Below, piece after piece: positions 1 to 11,378 of a DNA stretch of 64,000 nucleotides (positions are counted from its first letter, which is position 1; every line of letters begins with the position of its first letter). The stretch is taken from positions 13,845,107 to 13,909,106 of the forward strand of contig NC_069087.1 in NCBI RefSeq assembly GCF_947172395.1, given 5' to 3'. The notes under the pieces were generated by a model. That model was not told the origin of the DNA, did no database searches, and saw only the letters and a list, made by a program, of their open reading frames with translations. The stretch comes from Bicyclus anynana. Its lineage: Eukaryota > Arthropoda > Insecta > Lepidoptera > Nymphalidae. The position numbers were made by a program, and so were the translations under genes.

Positions 1-279
1 AAGCAACCGATGGTCAGGGCTCCAGAGTGAGGATCCTCCTCACAATATGCGCGGTCTCAAGAATCACTGCCTTCTGTATCCGGCTTTTGATCCAACAGTC
101 AAGTGAAAGCTTCTTAAGGTGTTGGTCGAAGCTTTTCGCTATAAGACCATTGACTGAAACAACTGTCAGAACAATAATAGTTGACTCAACATTCCACATG
201 AGGTAATCTCGTGCGCAAGGTCCAAGTATTTTGATACTTTTTCCTTTTCGGCTTTAACCAGATCATCTCATTACCTAAT
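1..279 (-). mobile_element. Non-LTR retrotransposon C-terminal fragment (copy 1)
   Basis: The minus strand reads as the end of a LINE polyprotein, with a recognisable segment NGLIAKSFDQHLKKLSLDC followed by IQKAVILETAHIVRR and a stop near position 14. A further stretch upstream (KYLDLAHEI) is in another frame, so the copy is frameshifted. Related pieces lie at 4747-5035 and 9530-9745, all with the same coding strand. The segment resembles the tail of reverse-transcriptase ORFs common in Lepidoptera; I cannot assign the clade. Its upstream end abuts the Tigger-like element at 282. Confidence 0.6.
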
Positions 280-281
280 TA

Positions 282-1188
282 CAGTGCAACCTTAATATAA
301 CGTACCTCAATATAACGACTTCCTCGATTTAACAAATTTTTCGTAATCCCCTTGAATTGTCCATAAGAGTCAATATAAAATATACCTTTACATTGCGAAC
401 ATTCTTTGCGTACAACCTCTTTATAACGAATTTTCAACTATCAAGAAAAAGTATTCATACCTCTAATTAACGAATTTTGCCAACCCAAAACCTTTATATA
501 AAGTTTCTACCAATAATATAACTCTTAATCTTATAATGTGATTCATGTCTCGACATGTTTCGAAACGCTTTTGTTTGTAAAGTAACTTGTAAAGTTGCTG
601 ACATCGTCACATCTGTGTTGCCAGTTACTGATGCAGAAGCGGATGAAGACGAGGAAGAAGAGGGTGAAATTGATGAGCATAACTTCACAATAAAAGATGC
701 TTATAATGCTTTGAATACAATAAAATCTGTATTTCTCAAAAAGGGAGGTTTGTGTGACGATGTAGTGAAATCCATCACGAAATTAGATTGCGCTTTGGAT
801 GTCATAACTCATACCGGTGGTAAACAGACAACTATCAATGACTTTTTTTCTAATAAATGAAAAAAATTGAGATTAAGCTACTATGTATAACCACTTGTTA
901 ATTCTTTTTGATTATTAATGTAAGAAAAAAAATTTATTATTGTTTTTAAATACATAGCAAATACATTATAGTAATTTGATAAAAATGTGTTATCATTTAT
1001 TAGTAGAAGTTGTTCGCTATAACAAGATAAGTACGTAATATTGAGGTGAATAAAACTATTCTTTTACCTCTTTATAACGAATTTTAGACCAATCTAACCT
1101 CAACATAACAAACCTCAGTTCAACGAATTACTTGATATTACGAATATTTTCTTGTTCCCCTCCGATTTGTTATATCGAGGTTGCACTG
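282..1188 (+). mobile_element. Tigger/pogo-type DNA transposon, internally deleted
   Basis: Both ends carry the inverted terminus CAGTGCAACCT followed by a diverging ATATAAC-rich stretch, and a TA dinucleotide lies directly outside each end (280-281 and 1189-1190), the target duplication expected for Tc1/mariner-pogo elements. Subterminal sequence is full of TATAACGA motifs, including a 20-base direct repeat (ACCTCTTTATAACGAATTTT) at 415-434 and 1066-1085. At 907 bp it is much shorter than an autonomous Tigger (about 2.5 kb in general knowledge). It retains only the 3' end of the transposase gene, so it is a non-autonomous deletion derivative. Confidence 0.82.
555..860 (+). pseudogene. Pogo/Tigger-type transposase, C-terminal 101 residues
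   Basis: This open frame encodes only the transposase tail. It has a strongly acidic stretch (residues about 27-40, EADEDEEEEGEIDE), a helical region resembling the C-terminal part of Tigger/jerky-like transposases, and a terminal QTTINDFF at residues 91-98. That fits the PCNA-interacting box pattern Q-x-x-I-x-x-F-F, a feature reported for pogo-type transposases. The helix-turn-helix DNA-binding region and the DDE catalytic domain are absent, so it cannot catalyse transposition. The start codon is simply the first ATG of the remaining frame and may not be used. It sits inside the element at 282-1188. Confidence 0.72.
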
Positions 1189-1190
1189 TA

Positions 1191-1794
1191 TTATGATTAT
1201 AATATATTAATTAACTTAATATGTCAATTAGTTATGGTCAAAACGACAATGACCTTTCGACATGGAATACTCGCAAAAATATAATACTATTTAATTAAGC
1301 CGCTTAAGCTTGATAAATTTTGACTATAGACTATAGAGCTTAGCCAATAAGTAATAGTAGTTTACTGTCAAGTTTTGTCTAAGTGTGACCTTAAAACTTA
1401 ATTTATCTGTCGTCTTAATAACTCTACACTCTTAATAATTACGATTTATGCAACATAAAATGTGTCATGCGTTTGTAATCGGAATAAATAAATTTAATTG
1501 CTTTTTTTCAAAATCAAAACAGAACATTGATTAGACGACTGTGATTTAGTTTTCTTTTTGGTTTTGAATTCAATTATAAATGCTTCTTACGAATTTTTAG
1601 TGCGATATCGTTTGATGTTACGAGGTAGTTTTACAAGGTTGCTAAATCGTTTGATGGTAAGTAATACCCTACACTTTTCGTTTGAGTAGTGGGTACGAAG
1701 TGTACAAGTATAGGGTTTAGAATATAAGACTAGGATTCACGCAGTGATTTGGTAGAGTTAGTATTAGGTAGGGATTGATAAAGTTAAATAACTT
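1191..1794. other. No recognisable feature
   Basis: AT-rich sequence between the Tigger-like element and the first RTE fragment. I see no coding frame, tRNA-like box or inverted repeat. Confidence 0.5.
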
Positions 1795-2114
1795 CTGAGC
1801 CACCTGCATCCAGCGAATCAATGCGACTCCCTTGATGTCGTCAGCCCACCTGGTGCGGGGTCGACCGTCACTGCGCTTACTAGTGCGGGGTCGCCATTCC
1901 AGCACTTTGAGACCCCACCGTTTATCGGCTCTTCGAACTATGTGCCCCGCCGATTGCCACTTCAGCTTCGCAACTCGTTGAGCTATGTCGGTGACTTTGG
2001 TTCATCTGCGGATCTCCTCATTTCTGATTCGATCACGCAGAGATACTTCTAACATAGCTCGTTCCATCGCCCGCTGTGTAACTCTGCGCCTTCTTATGAG
2101 GCCCATAGTTAGCG
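1795..2114 (-). mobile_element. RTE-type LINE 3' fragment
   Basis: The minus strand encodes the C-terminal part of an RTE-type endonuclease/reverse-transcriptase ORF. It runs from a MGLIRR-like start through the LEWRPRTSKRS..GRPRTRW and DIKGVA..RWMQVAQ blocks. The piece is truncated at both ends and lost its ATG-triplet tail. Substitutions relative to the copy at 15434 (for example GVALIRW for RVAGSRW) mark it as an old copy. Confidence 0.72.
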
Positions 2115-3330
2115 TTTATTTAATAGAGTAAAATTATATGGCATAATTCATAATGGTCCGAGTGGATAACAAAACAATGCAAGTACATTAACATAACAAA
2201 TATCGAAACTATTTCAAATAATTAAACCCATTTACGTGTTTAATTTGTGCAGCAGTTGTTACTATAATAAACGAACTCGATTCACTAACGATGATTTGCA
2301 TTAGTCCGTGAATAGCCAGATATTTAGCTGATTGGAAGCTTTGTTAGCGGTACCCATTATTGCATACTCGGCAAACATAAAAGGCTAGTCAGTTAGAGAT
2401 TTTCTATCACACAATGCATTACAATCAAATAATAATGAAGTGGTATTAGTAAAATTAACAAATTAAAACTACCGTCGTTTTTTATGCTTTTCAAAAGCGG
2501 TTGGCAAATTGAATTATTTGTTAGATTCCTATCTTGCATTACGCTCGAAATGTACACAAAGGCGACTGTTAATATTGTAAAATAGAGTTGTTAAAATTAT
2601 ACTTACTTTTTAACCTTTTTAACCAATTTGTAAATGGTTTTATTAATTGAGTAATTTGATTTAAAGTTTTAAACGAGCGGAAGCGAAAGAAAGCCTCTGG
2701 TTGAAATTGTCGGAGATAATTTTAATTATTCGATTAAGTTCAGATTAAAAATACCCAACACTTTTCACCTTCAAATAAATATATACCTAAATGACGATAT
2801 TCGAAATTTCTCAGTGATCTTACTCACTATTAAAAACTTGATCAGTGAAAACAGTAATCAAATTGGCTCAGCCTTTCTTCAGTTTAGCGTACAAAAATAT
2901 AAACATACAAAAAATCTAAAAAATAAATTTACTATGTATTCAATACTTAAATAAATCGTAATAAATCTTTTAACTTTTAATGTAGGCACAGATACGATTA
3001 GTTGACGCTTTTATTATTTGTATGGAGACGGTATGACTTATAGATAACCCACGTACAGATTTTTTAATCCAAATAAATAAAAAAAAATTGAAAGTTGTTT
3101 GAAACTTTTTTTACAGCAGGTAATTCTATATGTACCCAGAACCAACGATATCCGCGTGGAAGTAATAAAAAAAACCTAAGGCGACTGTCAGTTTAATAAA
3201 ATGACGACGTTACGTAACAACTTAACATTAAATGACAGTGCATGTTTGCGAATGCGACATTTTTATTGCTGCGGTTTTCCGCAAGTGCAGCGAGATGTGT
3301 CTTGTAACTTTACTCTCTTTATCTTACCGT
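2115..3330. other. No recognisable feature
   Basis: AT-rich, with A and T runs and no long frames, SINE heads or LINE tails that I can see. Confidence 0.5.
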
Positions 3331-3441
3331 TCTATGAATTCACCGTGCGGGTGCCGGGACATCGTGTGGTAGAGAGCTCCTAGCAGAGTCCCGGACTTGC
3401 AATCAATGGGCGTAGGATTAAGGACGTTCTTAAGCATTACA
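3331..3441. repeat. Unclassified interspersed repeat, family M copy 1
   Basis: This segment matches 13545-13663 in the same orientation: both contain a TTCACCGTGCGGGTGCCG-like block, CATCGTGTGG, a CCCGGACTTG block and an A-rich ..AAGACGT/AAGGACGT end. The two copies are clearly related but diverged. I do not recognise the family, and neither copy shows terminal repeats or a coding frame. Confidence 0.5.
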
Positions 3442-4224
3442 TATAATTTAACGAATTCATATCGGATGAGTACCCGTTATGCTATTATTTCTCTTAATAT
3501 TTATCCCCAGCAAACGCCTCGCGGTTTCACCCGCGTAGTTTTCGTTTCGTTTTTAAAACTCCACACACTTTACCTTTCTAGATTATTAGTTTAGATTACT
3601 CACAAACTATACCTATTCATAATATTATATACACTTAATATTAGTGCCCCTAACTACCGGTCTAACTTGTTAGGAGGAGTATGAAAATCCACACCCCTTT
3701 CGGTTTCTACACAACATCGTACCTGTACGCTTTTGTTGGTAGGGTGGTAACTAGTTACAGCCGAAACCTCCTATCAGTTAAAATAGACTAATAATAAAAA
3801 TTACCTACTTTAGGTCTAATGTTTCGTTAAAACCATTCGCAAGAGCATTTCTCGTTATCACGTTCCGTGTTGCATGATTCATTAGCCCAGCGCCGATTGG
3901 GGTAGCGCAGAATATTTGACAAGTGAGTCAGAATTTAATTGGCAGGGGGTCGGGAGAAATGTGACTGGCAAACTTAATCAGCTTCCGTTTTATAATGCTG
4001 TGGATGGATGGATTTATCTATCAACATTTTATATTCTATTCACTTTAATCCTATTTATTAATCATAATCGTTATTATTATTCATTATCATCATCATGTCC
4101 TCGGTCCACTTAGTGAGGTTTCGACCAACTGCGCTTTCTGGAATAAAACTAAACTAAAAAATTAATATAGTTAAAGTTACTACCTTAGTAAAGCCGAATC
4201 CAACTCGGCTGGGCTACATTCAAA
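3442..4224. other. Mostly unassigned, with scraps
   Basis: Apart from the SINE-A piece at 3657-3785 there is a family D-like cap scrap at about 3501-3545 (CCTCGCGGTTTCACCCGCGT AG). Small open frames look random. Confidence 0.45.
3657..3785 (-). mobile_element. SINE-A fragment, both ends missing
   Basis: It matches the body of SINE-A on the minus strand: AACTTGTTAGGAGGAG, then the CACACCCCTTTCGGTTTCTA block and the TAGGGTGGTAACTAG block. The tRNA-like head and the 3' end are missing. Confidence 0.65.
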
Positions 4225-4698
4225 CAATCAAGACAAAAGTCTTCGAACAGTGCGTGTTGCCAGTGATGACCTATGGTTCCGAGACTTGGTCGCTAACTAT
4301 GGGCCTCATAAGAAGACTCAGAGTCACACAGCGGGCGATGGAACGAGTTATGTTAGGAGTATCTCTGCGTGATCGAATCAGAAATGAGGAGATCCGCAGA
4401 AGAACCAAAGTCACCGACATAGGTCAACGAGTTGCAAAGCTGAAGTGGCAATGGGTGGGGCACATAGTTCGAAGAGCCGATGGACGTTGGGGTCCCAAAC
4501 TGCTGGAATGGCGACCCCACATTAGTAAGCGCAGTGTTGGCCGACCCCCCACCAGGTGGACGACGACATCAAGCGAGTCGCAGGGATTTGCTGGATGCAG
4601 GTGGCTCAGTATCGTGATGTTTGGCAGTCCCTACAAAAGGCCTATGTCCTGCAGTGGACGTCCATCGGCTGATATGATGATGATGATGATGATGATGA
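4225..4698 (+). mobile_element. RTE-type LINE 3' fragment with ATG-triplet tail
   Basis: The plus strand encodes the RTE C-terminus from VFEQCVLPVMTYGSETWS onward, with IRNEEIRRRTKVTDI, KLKWQWVGHIVRRADGRWGP and VGRPPTRW clearly readable. After PPTRW the frame shifts where other copies read TEDIKRVAG, because of a small deletion at about 4560, so this copy is dead. It ends with CATCGGCTGAT followed by about eight ATG triplets (to 4697), the typical 3' tail of this family. Confidence 0.8.
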
Positions 4699-4746
4699 AA
4701 AAATTAAACACTACGATTATTAGGATGATTAATAAAATTTAAGGAA

Positions 4747-5035
4747 AGGAGCTAGCAATTGGTGGTCAGGGTGCGAAAACCTCACAATACACGTAATTTC
4801 AAGGATCATTGCCCTCAGCATTTCAGCATTCGTCCCTTGATCTAACAGCCAAGCGAAAGCATTTTATGGTGTCGGTCTTACTAGCTAGCTTGAGACCTAA
4901 GGAAACAACTATCGGAACAATAACTGTTGACTCAACATTCCAGTTTCCACATGGCGGTAATATCATGAGCAAGGTACCCTTATTTCGATAATATTTTTTC
5001 CATTTCAGGTTTTACCAGATTATTATCATACATCA
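4747..5035 (-). mobile_element. Non-LTR retrotransposon C-terminal fragment (copy 2)
   Basis: It shares the layout of 1-279: a TGGTCAGGG block, CAAGGATCATTGCC, TAACAGCCAAGCGAAAGC, then TGTTGACTCAACATTCCA and a TTTTTCC..TTTTACCAGAT end. The minus-strand coding frame is broken by several indels. It lies immediately after the RTE tail at 4225-4698 on the other strand. Confidence 0.55.
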
Positions 5036-5644
5036 TACAATATAAAATAGATTTTTTATTTACCTACCAAAAAAAATGGTAATTCTTTAAGAGTATTTTA
5101 GCTCAGCAGAAATTTTAGAAATCTAATTTCTCATAAAATATCACATAAATAAGTCTAATCTGAACAATAGCTAACAGGATATCTAGAATCTAATATTGCA
5201 TTACTAATAATGATTTGTATTATCGTGACTTGAATTGTGAAAAATTATGTATTAATCGGATTAGTATTAGATTCCAATATACCACGATACCTGGTTTCGT
5301 AAGAGAAAATTACTTAATAACTAGAAATTTCTCTCAGATTTGATTTGCGTTGTTACTGGCCAGTAGTAATATTGTATGCAGAATCAAGCATGTTTTGTAT
5401 TACAAAATATGCTTAGGTATATTAAAAAAAAAATCTTATATTAAAAAAATAACCTTTTATACTTACTAGCGGACGACCGCGAAAGACAGACAGACAGACA
5501 GCCAAGAATTTTAAAAAAAGGTTTATTATGTTTTAGTATAGTGTAAACTGTATACTGTAAGCACTTGAAAGAACAGTCATTTTGAAATCACTGCAATTTT
5601 ATTTACCATATGTAGTATTGATATTATTATAGTCTATCATTTTG

Positions 5645-6078
5645 TAGGGTTCCGTAGTCCACGAGGAATTCTTATAGTTTCGCTATGTCTGTCTGTCTCA
5701 AGTCAATCTTAAAAAAAATATTATTATATCGTCAGGATCGTAAAGGACGTTTTTTGGGCGTCTAGATCTACAATCAGCGTTGGTATCGGGGATGATCTAC
5801 TACAAGCGTGGCATGGGACCGCAATGCATTACTTCATGCCAACTACAACAATGTACTCGTACTTAGTTATTGTAATTTTACGCCCTGGTTAGATGCTTAA
5901 GATTATGGACACTAAATAATAACCTAAAGAAATAAATTTTTCGCTGTATTATGTCCGCATTTTGATTTTTTACAGCTCCGAGAAATTTCCGTCCAAAGTC
6001 CAAACTCTTGACAGACGTACATATAGTAATAATCTATTAACGGTTATGTTTTTTCTTTTGTGATACGGAACCCCAAAA
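5645..6078. repeat. Family J repeat with GGGTTCCGTA-type ends
   Basis: The left end reads TAGGGTTCCGTAGTCC and the right end GATACGGAACCCC, so the ends are inverted. A CTGTCTGTC stretch follows the left end. A second member at 59346-60110 has the same ends. This kind of repeat is abundant in lepidopteran genomes as I know them; whether it is a MITE or a LINE-derived tail I cannot say. No coding frame is visible. Confidence 0.5.
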
Positions 6079-6486
6079 AGGTGGTCACTATTTAAAAACC
6101 TAGATTTATTAAAAGCACTCTAGCTTATACGAACTAGGCAACACGAATTCTAAGTGAAATACGACTTAATTGCATTCCTGAATGTACTAGTTATATTGCT
6201 TTTTACAATCGTGTAAAAGTATCTAGATATTTTACAATATTATCTAGCCTATTGAATAGGCTGAATATAATTCTAAATTAAAAATAACTTTATTATCTAG
6301 ACCGCATTGTGATATTTTTAATGGAGATAATTATATTAGATACGGTACGAAAATATAATGTCTGAAAATATTATTTTTTGATTTTATCCTATTTCATTTG
6401 TGAGCGTTATTTACAACTTGAACTGAGAATGTTTAGACAGGTATTTAGAAGGTGATTAATTACATTAATAGCTTTATATTGTATCT

Positions 6487-6703
6487 ACTAGCGGACGCCC
6501 GCGACTTCGTCCGCATGGAATTCAGTTTTTCATAAATCCCGCGGGAACCATGGATTTTTCCGGGTTAAAAAGAAGTTATGTGTTAATCCAGAGTAAAATA
6601 AATTTTCATTCCAAATTTCAACCAAATAGTAGTAGCGTTAAAGAGTAACAAACATCTAAACAAACATCCATACAAACTTTCGCGTTTATAATAATAGTAG
6701 GAT
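6487..6703 (+). repeat. Family C interspersed repeat
   Basis: It starts with TACTAGCGGACGCCCGCG, a self-complementary GC-rich cap, runs through GGAACCATGGATTTTTCC and ends in an A-rich CAAACTTTCGCGTTTATAAT segment. Other copies are at 16330, 38405, 48953 and 51944. A short cap-only piece is at 5468-5505. The layout is typical of lepidopteran retroposon tails; the source element is not identified. Confidence 0.6.
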
Positions 6704-7162
6704 TTATGAACACCTGATATAATTAACAGTTAAAAAATATAGGATAAACCATTAATAAAACTTATTATGTATGGCGTTTACAATATTACATAAAAAAGTT
6801 ATTTTTAATTGTTTATTGTAAACGGTAAAAAGTGTAAAATAAATTTATTTTTATCAAATTCCAAAAATAATGTTGTTATTTTCAGCCATAACAAGATAAC
6901 GTGGTTAATTACTCTCTTATTATCAGTAACAATTATTTTAATTAATGCAAATGTCATCATAAATTTAAACAAATTATTCCGTACTGGATATATTTCCGAA
7001 ATACATTAATGAAAATTCATTTATGGCTTAAATTAACGTAGGAAATAACTTATTTGGAATACTTTAATGAATTTATATATGAATAAGTCAATAGATTGGT
7101 AACTCGTTAAGAGTGTAACTTTGAAAACACCGCAATCGCCAAATAGCCAACGATATTGTATA

Positions 7163-7260
7163 CTAGAGATAGGGCACTAGCGCATCAAAACTGAAGCGGA
7201 AAATGTGCATAATAATTGTCTTAATTTCAATTGGTCGCTTACTCGTATTAAACAACGTAA
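7163..7260. repeat. Family Q terminal fragment
   Basis: It begins TAGAGATAGGGCACTAGCGC and includes a TAATTGTCTTAATTTCA segment, matching the ends of the repeat at 7478-8523 and the copies at 28505 and 47262. Only the terminal part is present. The small open frames across it are probably accidental. Confidence 0.5.
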
Positions 7261-7477
7261 GTTTCCAATAATTGTGTTGATTGTAGTTGATACGGTAGAA
7301 ACCTCTGAATTTGACAGAACATTGTATGACAATGAATGCATAATAATTAATTATGGAGAATATCATTATCATAAGACTTACTACCGTGAGTCGATGACTC
7401 GATTACTATTAAAATATGTTAATAATAATGACCTGCATCGCCGAGGCACGAGGATGTATTGTAACACCGAAGATTTT

Positions 7478-8523
7478 ATAATAGAGATATGTCACTAGTG
7501 CGTCAAAAGGCGAACAAAAGCGGCTAATTGACTGCATTTCATTAAGTCGCATAGTAAAAAATTAAAGTTATTTAAACAAATAATACCTAAATATTGTCTA
7601 CAATGTCGAATTGTGTGGTCAGGAAGTGTAAAAACTGTATATACCTACATAAATGTAAGTAAGCACAAAATTATGCATGTGTGCGTTCAGTGGAGTAGCT
7701 AAAGTCGGACACATTTTGCGGTGATTTTGTAGGCACGTAACACGTCTATGCTATAAAATATCTTTGCAAATGGCTGAATAAAATACGTGTAGATAAACAT
7801 TACGTTAACACGCCACATATTTCTGTCCTTAACAAGATCAGACTTAATTTTACGAGTGTTTTGACATATTAATTAATTATTTATACCTACTACCTACCTA
7901 CTTGTAACTGTGTCCACTTAACGGTTTCCAAATATTTCGCATAAAAGTTCAAGCAGGAAACTAGTCCAAAGTGTACATAAAACATTTAGTAGGACAGATC
8001 TAGAGGTGTTCCAATTTATCTTCGGATGTTGATATGGGTACCTACCAGCGGAGAAGAGTCCATAATACAAGCGGATTCTCGCCGGGTTACCTTTTAAAAA
8101 TCCAAATACATATTATGTAATGCAATTAATATAAATGTATGGACTATGGATGTATTATAATAATTATAATCTTGTCTTTACTTACATTAAATATGTATGT
8201 ATTAAATATGTCAGTAGCTGAGACTGAAATCTTCTCGTAGGTAACCTGTTCATGTATTTTTTAATCTGAATGTGTTTTGACTGATATGCGTCTGTAAAAA
8301 TCGTGAGTTTATAAAAGGTAACCCGATAGAAATTGAGTTATTAGTAACCATCGCCCCTGGTATGTAAGTAAGTGTAGTTTTTACACTTCCTGAACACAAT
8401 AATCGACATTGAAGACAAAATTTTGGTATATGCAGCGTTTGTATGCGACTAAATGAAATTAAAACAATTAGCCACTTTTGTTCGGCTTACTTTCGACGCG
8501 CTAGTGATATATCTAACAGTAAA
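7478..8523. mobile_element. Family Q foldback element, about 1 kb
   Basis: The left end (GAGATATGTCACTAGTGCGT, then AACAAAAGCGGCTAATTG and TTCAGGAAGTGTAAAAAC-like sequence) is repeated in inverse at the right end (8361-8523), where the plus strand reads TTTTTACACTTCCTGAACAC and CAATTAGCCACTTTTGTTCG. The arms are about 150-170 bp and imperfect. Inside is a second inverted pair, CGGGTTACCTTTTA at about 8082 against TAAAAGGTAACCCG at about 8314. No transposase frame is visible, so this is a non-autonomous foldback element. Confidence 0.6.
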
Positions 8524-8796
8524 AAATCTTTGGTAATTAAAGTAAATCAATGTAAGTAATGTGAAATGATTACGGTAGTCTATCTAAGGTAAAAATGCAT
8601 TCTTTTTTATGGCGGAAATTGTACGTACCTCCACATAAATTTTTATTACTACCTACACGGACTAAAGTGCATAATCTTGATTGCGCTTATCACGATAGTC
8701 CTTGGTCTAATTACGGAAAACAATTGAAAGTATTGTTTATAGGCGTATAACGATTAATGATTAAAACTATCATAGTTTGCATTCAGTGATCATGGT

Positions 8797-8946
8797 GAGA
8801 GCCGTGGTAGCCCAGTGAATATGACCTCTGCCTCCGATTTCCGAGGGTGTGGGTTCGAATCCGGTTTACTACTACAACTTTTCAGTTGTATGCATTTTAA
8901 GAAATTAAATATGACGTGTCTCAATCGGTGAAGGAAAACAATATGG
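8797..8946 (+). mobile_element. SINE-B, 3'-truncated
   Basis: The tRNA-like head is present (GAGCCGTGGTAGCCCAGTG, ATGACCTCTGCCTCCGA, B-box-like GGTTCGAATCC), followed by the CAACTTTTCAGTTGT and AAATTAAATATGACGTGTCT body. The copy stops after GGTGAAGGAAAAC and lacks the ATG-triplet end. Confidence 0.75.
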
Positions 8947-9160
8947 ACGATATGGAGGTATTATTTGTTTAAATAACGTTCATTGCTGACCACAAATAAC
9001 ATTGAGTTGTGTATAAATTTCCTCTTTTGAGCGCCTCATTTTTCATGCGCGTAGTAACACATCTAACAGTATTTTACATCATTGCATGCTACAACTTTAT
9101 TGGCTACAAATTCTTTAGCCATCAAACTGTTACCGTTATGTAAGGCTGGCCATTAAAACA

Positions 9161-9469
9161 CCATGATCGTCGTTAGCAACCCATATTCGGCTCACTGCTG
9201 AGCTCGAGTCTCCTCTCAGAATGAGAGGGGTTAGGCCAATAGTCCAAAATGCGGATTGGCAGACTTCACACACACAGAGAATTAAGAAAATTCTCTGGTA
9301 AGCAGGCTTCCTCACGATGTTTTCCTTCACCGTTTGAGACACGTGATATTTAATTTTTTAAAATGCACACAACTGAAAAGTTGGAGGTGCATACCCCGGA
9401 CCGGATTCGAACCCACACCCTCCGGAATCGGAGGCAGAGGTCATGTCCACTGGGCTATCACGGCTCTCG
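9161..9469 (-). mobile_element. SINE-B, near full length
   Basis: On the minus strand it reads the complete SINE-B order: GAGAGCCGTGATAGCCCAGTG head, GGTTCGAATCC B box, body with AAACGGTGAAGGAAAACATC, the CTCATTCTGAGAGGAGACTC hairpin and CAGTGAGCCGAATATGGGTT. A short deletion removed the GGCCAGCGTGGTGGA portion. The open frame across its 3' half is an artefact of the repeat. Confidence 0.82.
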
Positions 9470-9529
9470 TTAATTATAAGATATAACTTTAAATAAATAT
9501 ACGTAGATGAAAACTATGTTCACATTCTT

Positions 9530-9745
9530 TTAAATAAAGTGGGGAGTGCTCTCGAAAAGTTTGCCGCAAAATCACTTTCATGCCCTATAGCAATATTTAT
9601 GCTGATTTTTAGGGTTCTGTTGTCTAACAGCCAAGCGAAAAGGTGTTGGTCGAGGCTTGTCGCCATAAGACCATTTATTGCAACTACTATTGTATACAAT
9701 AACAGTTGACTTAACATCTCATATGTCAGTAATCTGGCGAGTAAG
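9530..9745 (-). mobile_element. Non-LTR retrotransposon C-terminal fragment (copy 3)
   Basis: The minus strand encodes VVAINGLMATSLDQHL, the same segment as NGLIAKSFDQHL in copy 1, then loses the frame after a deletion. Flanking nucleotide blocks (TAACAGCCAAGCGAAA, ACAGTTGACTTAACAT) match 4747-5035. Confidence 0.58.
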
Positions 9746-9769
9746 ATAGTTTAATAAAGTAAAGCAATG

Positions 9770-10897
9770 ATAATACCCTACATAATATTATAAGCTGTCA
9801 CTATTCGTCTGTTTTTGTGGATCATCTTGTAAATAGCATATTTGAAGATATATTTAATTAAGTAAAAATAAATAATAATCCTCCATAAAAGGAAATAACT
9901 ACTATTTCCTTATAAGTCCAATAATGTGATATCCTGTTTTATGTCATCCTGTGTCTTACTTTGTGTCATCATTACTGACCATAAAGTATTACTGAGACGG
10001 GCAGCGTGACGTCAGGAATGTGTATTCAGCAATGAAAATCTTCGTATAGTTCCAACAAAGTGTATTATCACCAACAAAGATCGCGCTCGACTGACTACCA
10101 GACGACAAAATAATTACCGACTATAACTCAAACAGTTTTACAATTCAAAAATGGTTTCTGTATCTTACAGCTACTTTTTAATTATACAGTTTTACGGCTT
10201 AGTCTAACATTATGAAATTAATATCATTATAATATTTAAATTAATTATAAAATGTAAATAGTTTACTTTAATCCGAGTTTAAATAATAAAGCTAAAGATA
10301 GAATCTTTAGGTTTAGTCAAATCAGTATCTTATAAACGAAAAACTGTAATTATGACATTGAAGAATTATTATCAGCAAAAAACAGACAATGTTTATAACA
10401 ACATATAGATAGTTTAGTATATTTATAGTTTGTTAGATGGAACTCGTAGGCCCTCGTAACAAAAGCGCTTAAGCCAGGTGGTACTAACTAAGAAAGGATG
10501 GCATTTAGCAATGAGGTTACAGTGAAAATTATTTACCTACAGAACCCTTAAGAGTTCTGCCACGCGCTTGACACGGTATTTAATCAATCAAAGAGAACGT
10601 TACCTACTGTATTGCGTGATATGACATTGGTTCCGGCGTTTGCGCAACTCTAACTACCAGATACGTTGTAAGTAGCTCATTTGTCTGTATCAACACTGCA
10701 TGGGAATATTTGTGGGTAACTGGGTGCAATGTCGCTAATTACTGTTTTTGTGTGCATATTTTCAATTACCAGTAAATCATTGTGTTTAAAGTTTTAGGTT
10801 AATAGGTTTCCTAGAGTGGAGTTGTAAGCAAATGTAACGGTAACAAATGAATAATTTAAGAACCGTAATCATTAATTAATAAATAGGTATTCCTGTG
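9770..10897. other. No recognisable feature
   Basis: AT-rich single-copy-looking DNA. Nothing repeats elsewhere in this window and no frame of note is present. Confidence 0.5.
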
Positions 10898-11225
10898 GGT
10901 TTTTTTTATTCTTTACAAGTTAGCCCTTGACTACAATCTCACCTGATGGTAAGTGATGATGCAGTCTAAGATGGAAGCGGGCTAACTTGTTAGGAGGAGG
11001 ATGAAATCCACACCCCTTCTTGGTTTCTACACGACATCGAACCGGAACGCTATATCGCTTGGCGGTACGTCTTTGCCGGTAGGGTGGTAACTAGCCACGG
11101 CCGAAGCCTCCCACCAGCCAGACCTGGACCAATTAAGAAAATCTCAATTGACCCAGCTGGGAATCGAACCCAGAACCTCCGTCTTGTAAATCCACCGCGC
11201 ATACCACTGCGCCACGGAGGTCGAC
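10898..11225 (-). mobile_element. SINE-A, full length
   Basis: Read on the minus strand it starts with a tRNA-like head: CTCCGTGGCGCAGTGGTATG as A-box region, then GGTTCGATTCCCAGCTGGG as B-box region. It continues through GGTCCAGGTCTGGCTGGTGG, CACCCTACCGGCAAAGACGT and GTCGTGTAGAAACC, and ends in AGTCAAGGGCTAACTTGTAA AGAATAAAAAAA. Full length is about 325 bp, dispersed in many copies in this window. The head is a Pol III promoter type and not a functional tRNA gene. Confidence 0.85.
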
Positions 11226-11378
11226 AAAAGGTCGGAGGTTTTAGGTACTTATAAGTCAAACAGAAAATAGTACGTGGATTACAAAATAAACTTTGTACAT
11301 AATATAGCCGATAGTTTAGAAGTTAAGTGTAAGTTTAGCCTTACACTTCTTCTTTAGATATAGCTCGACTCTATTTAT

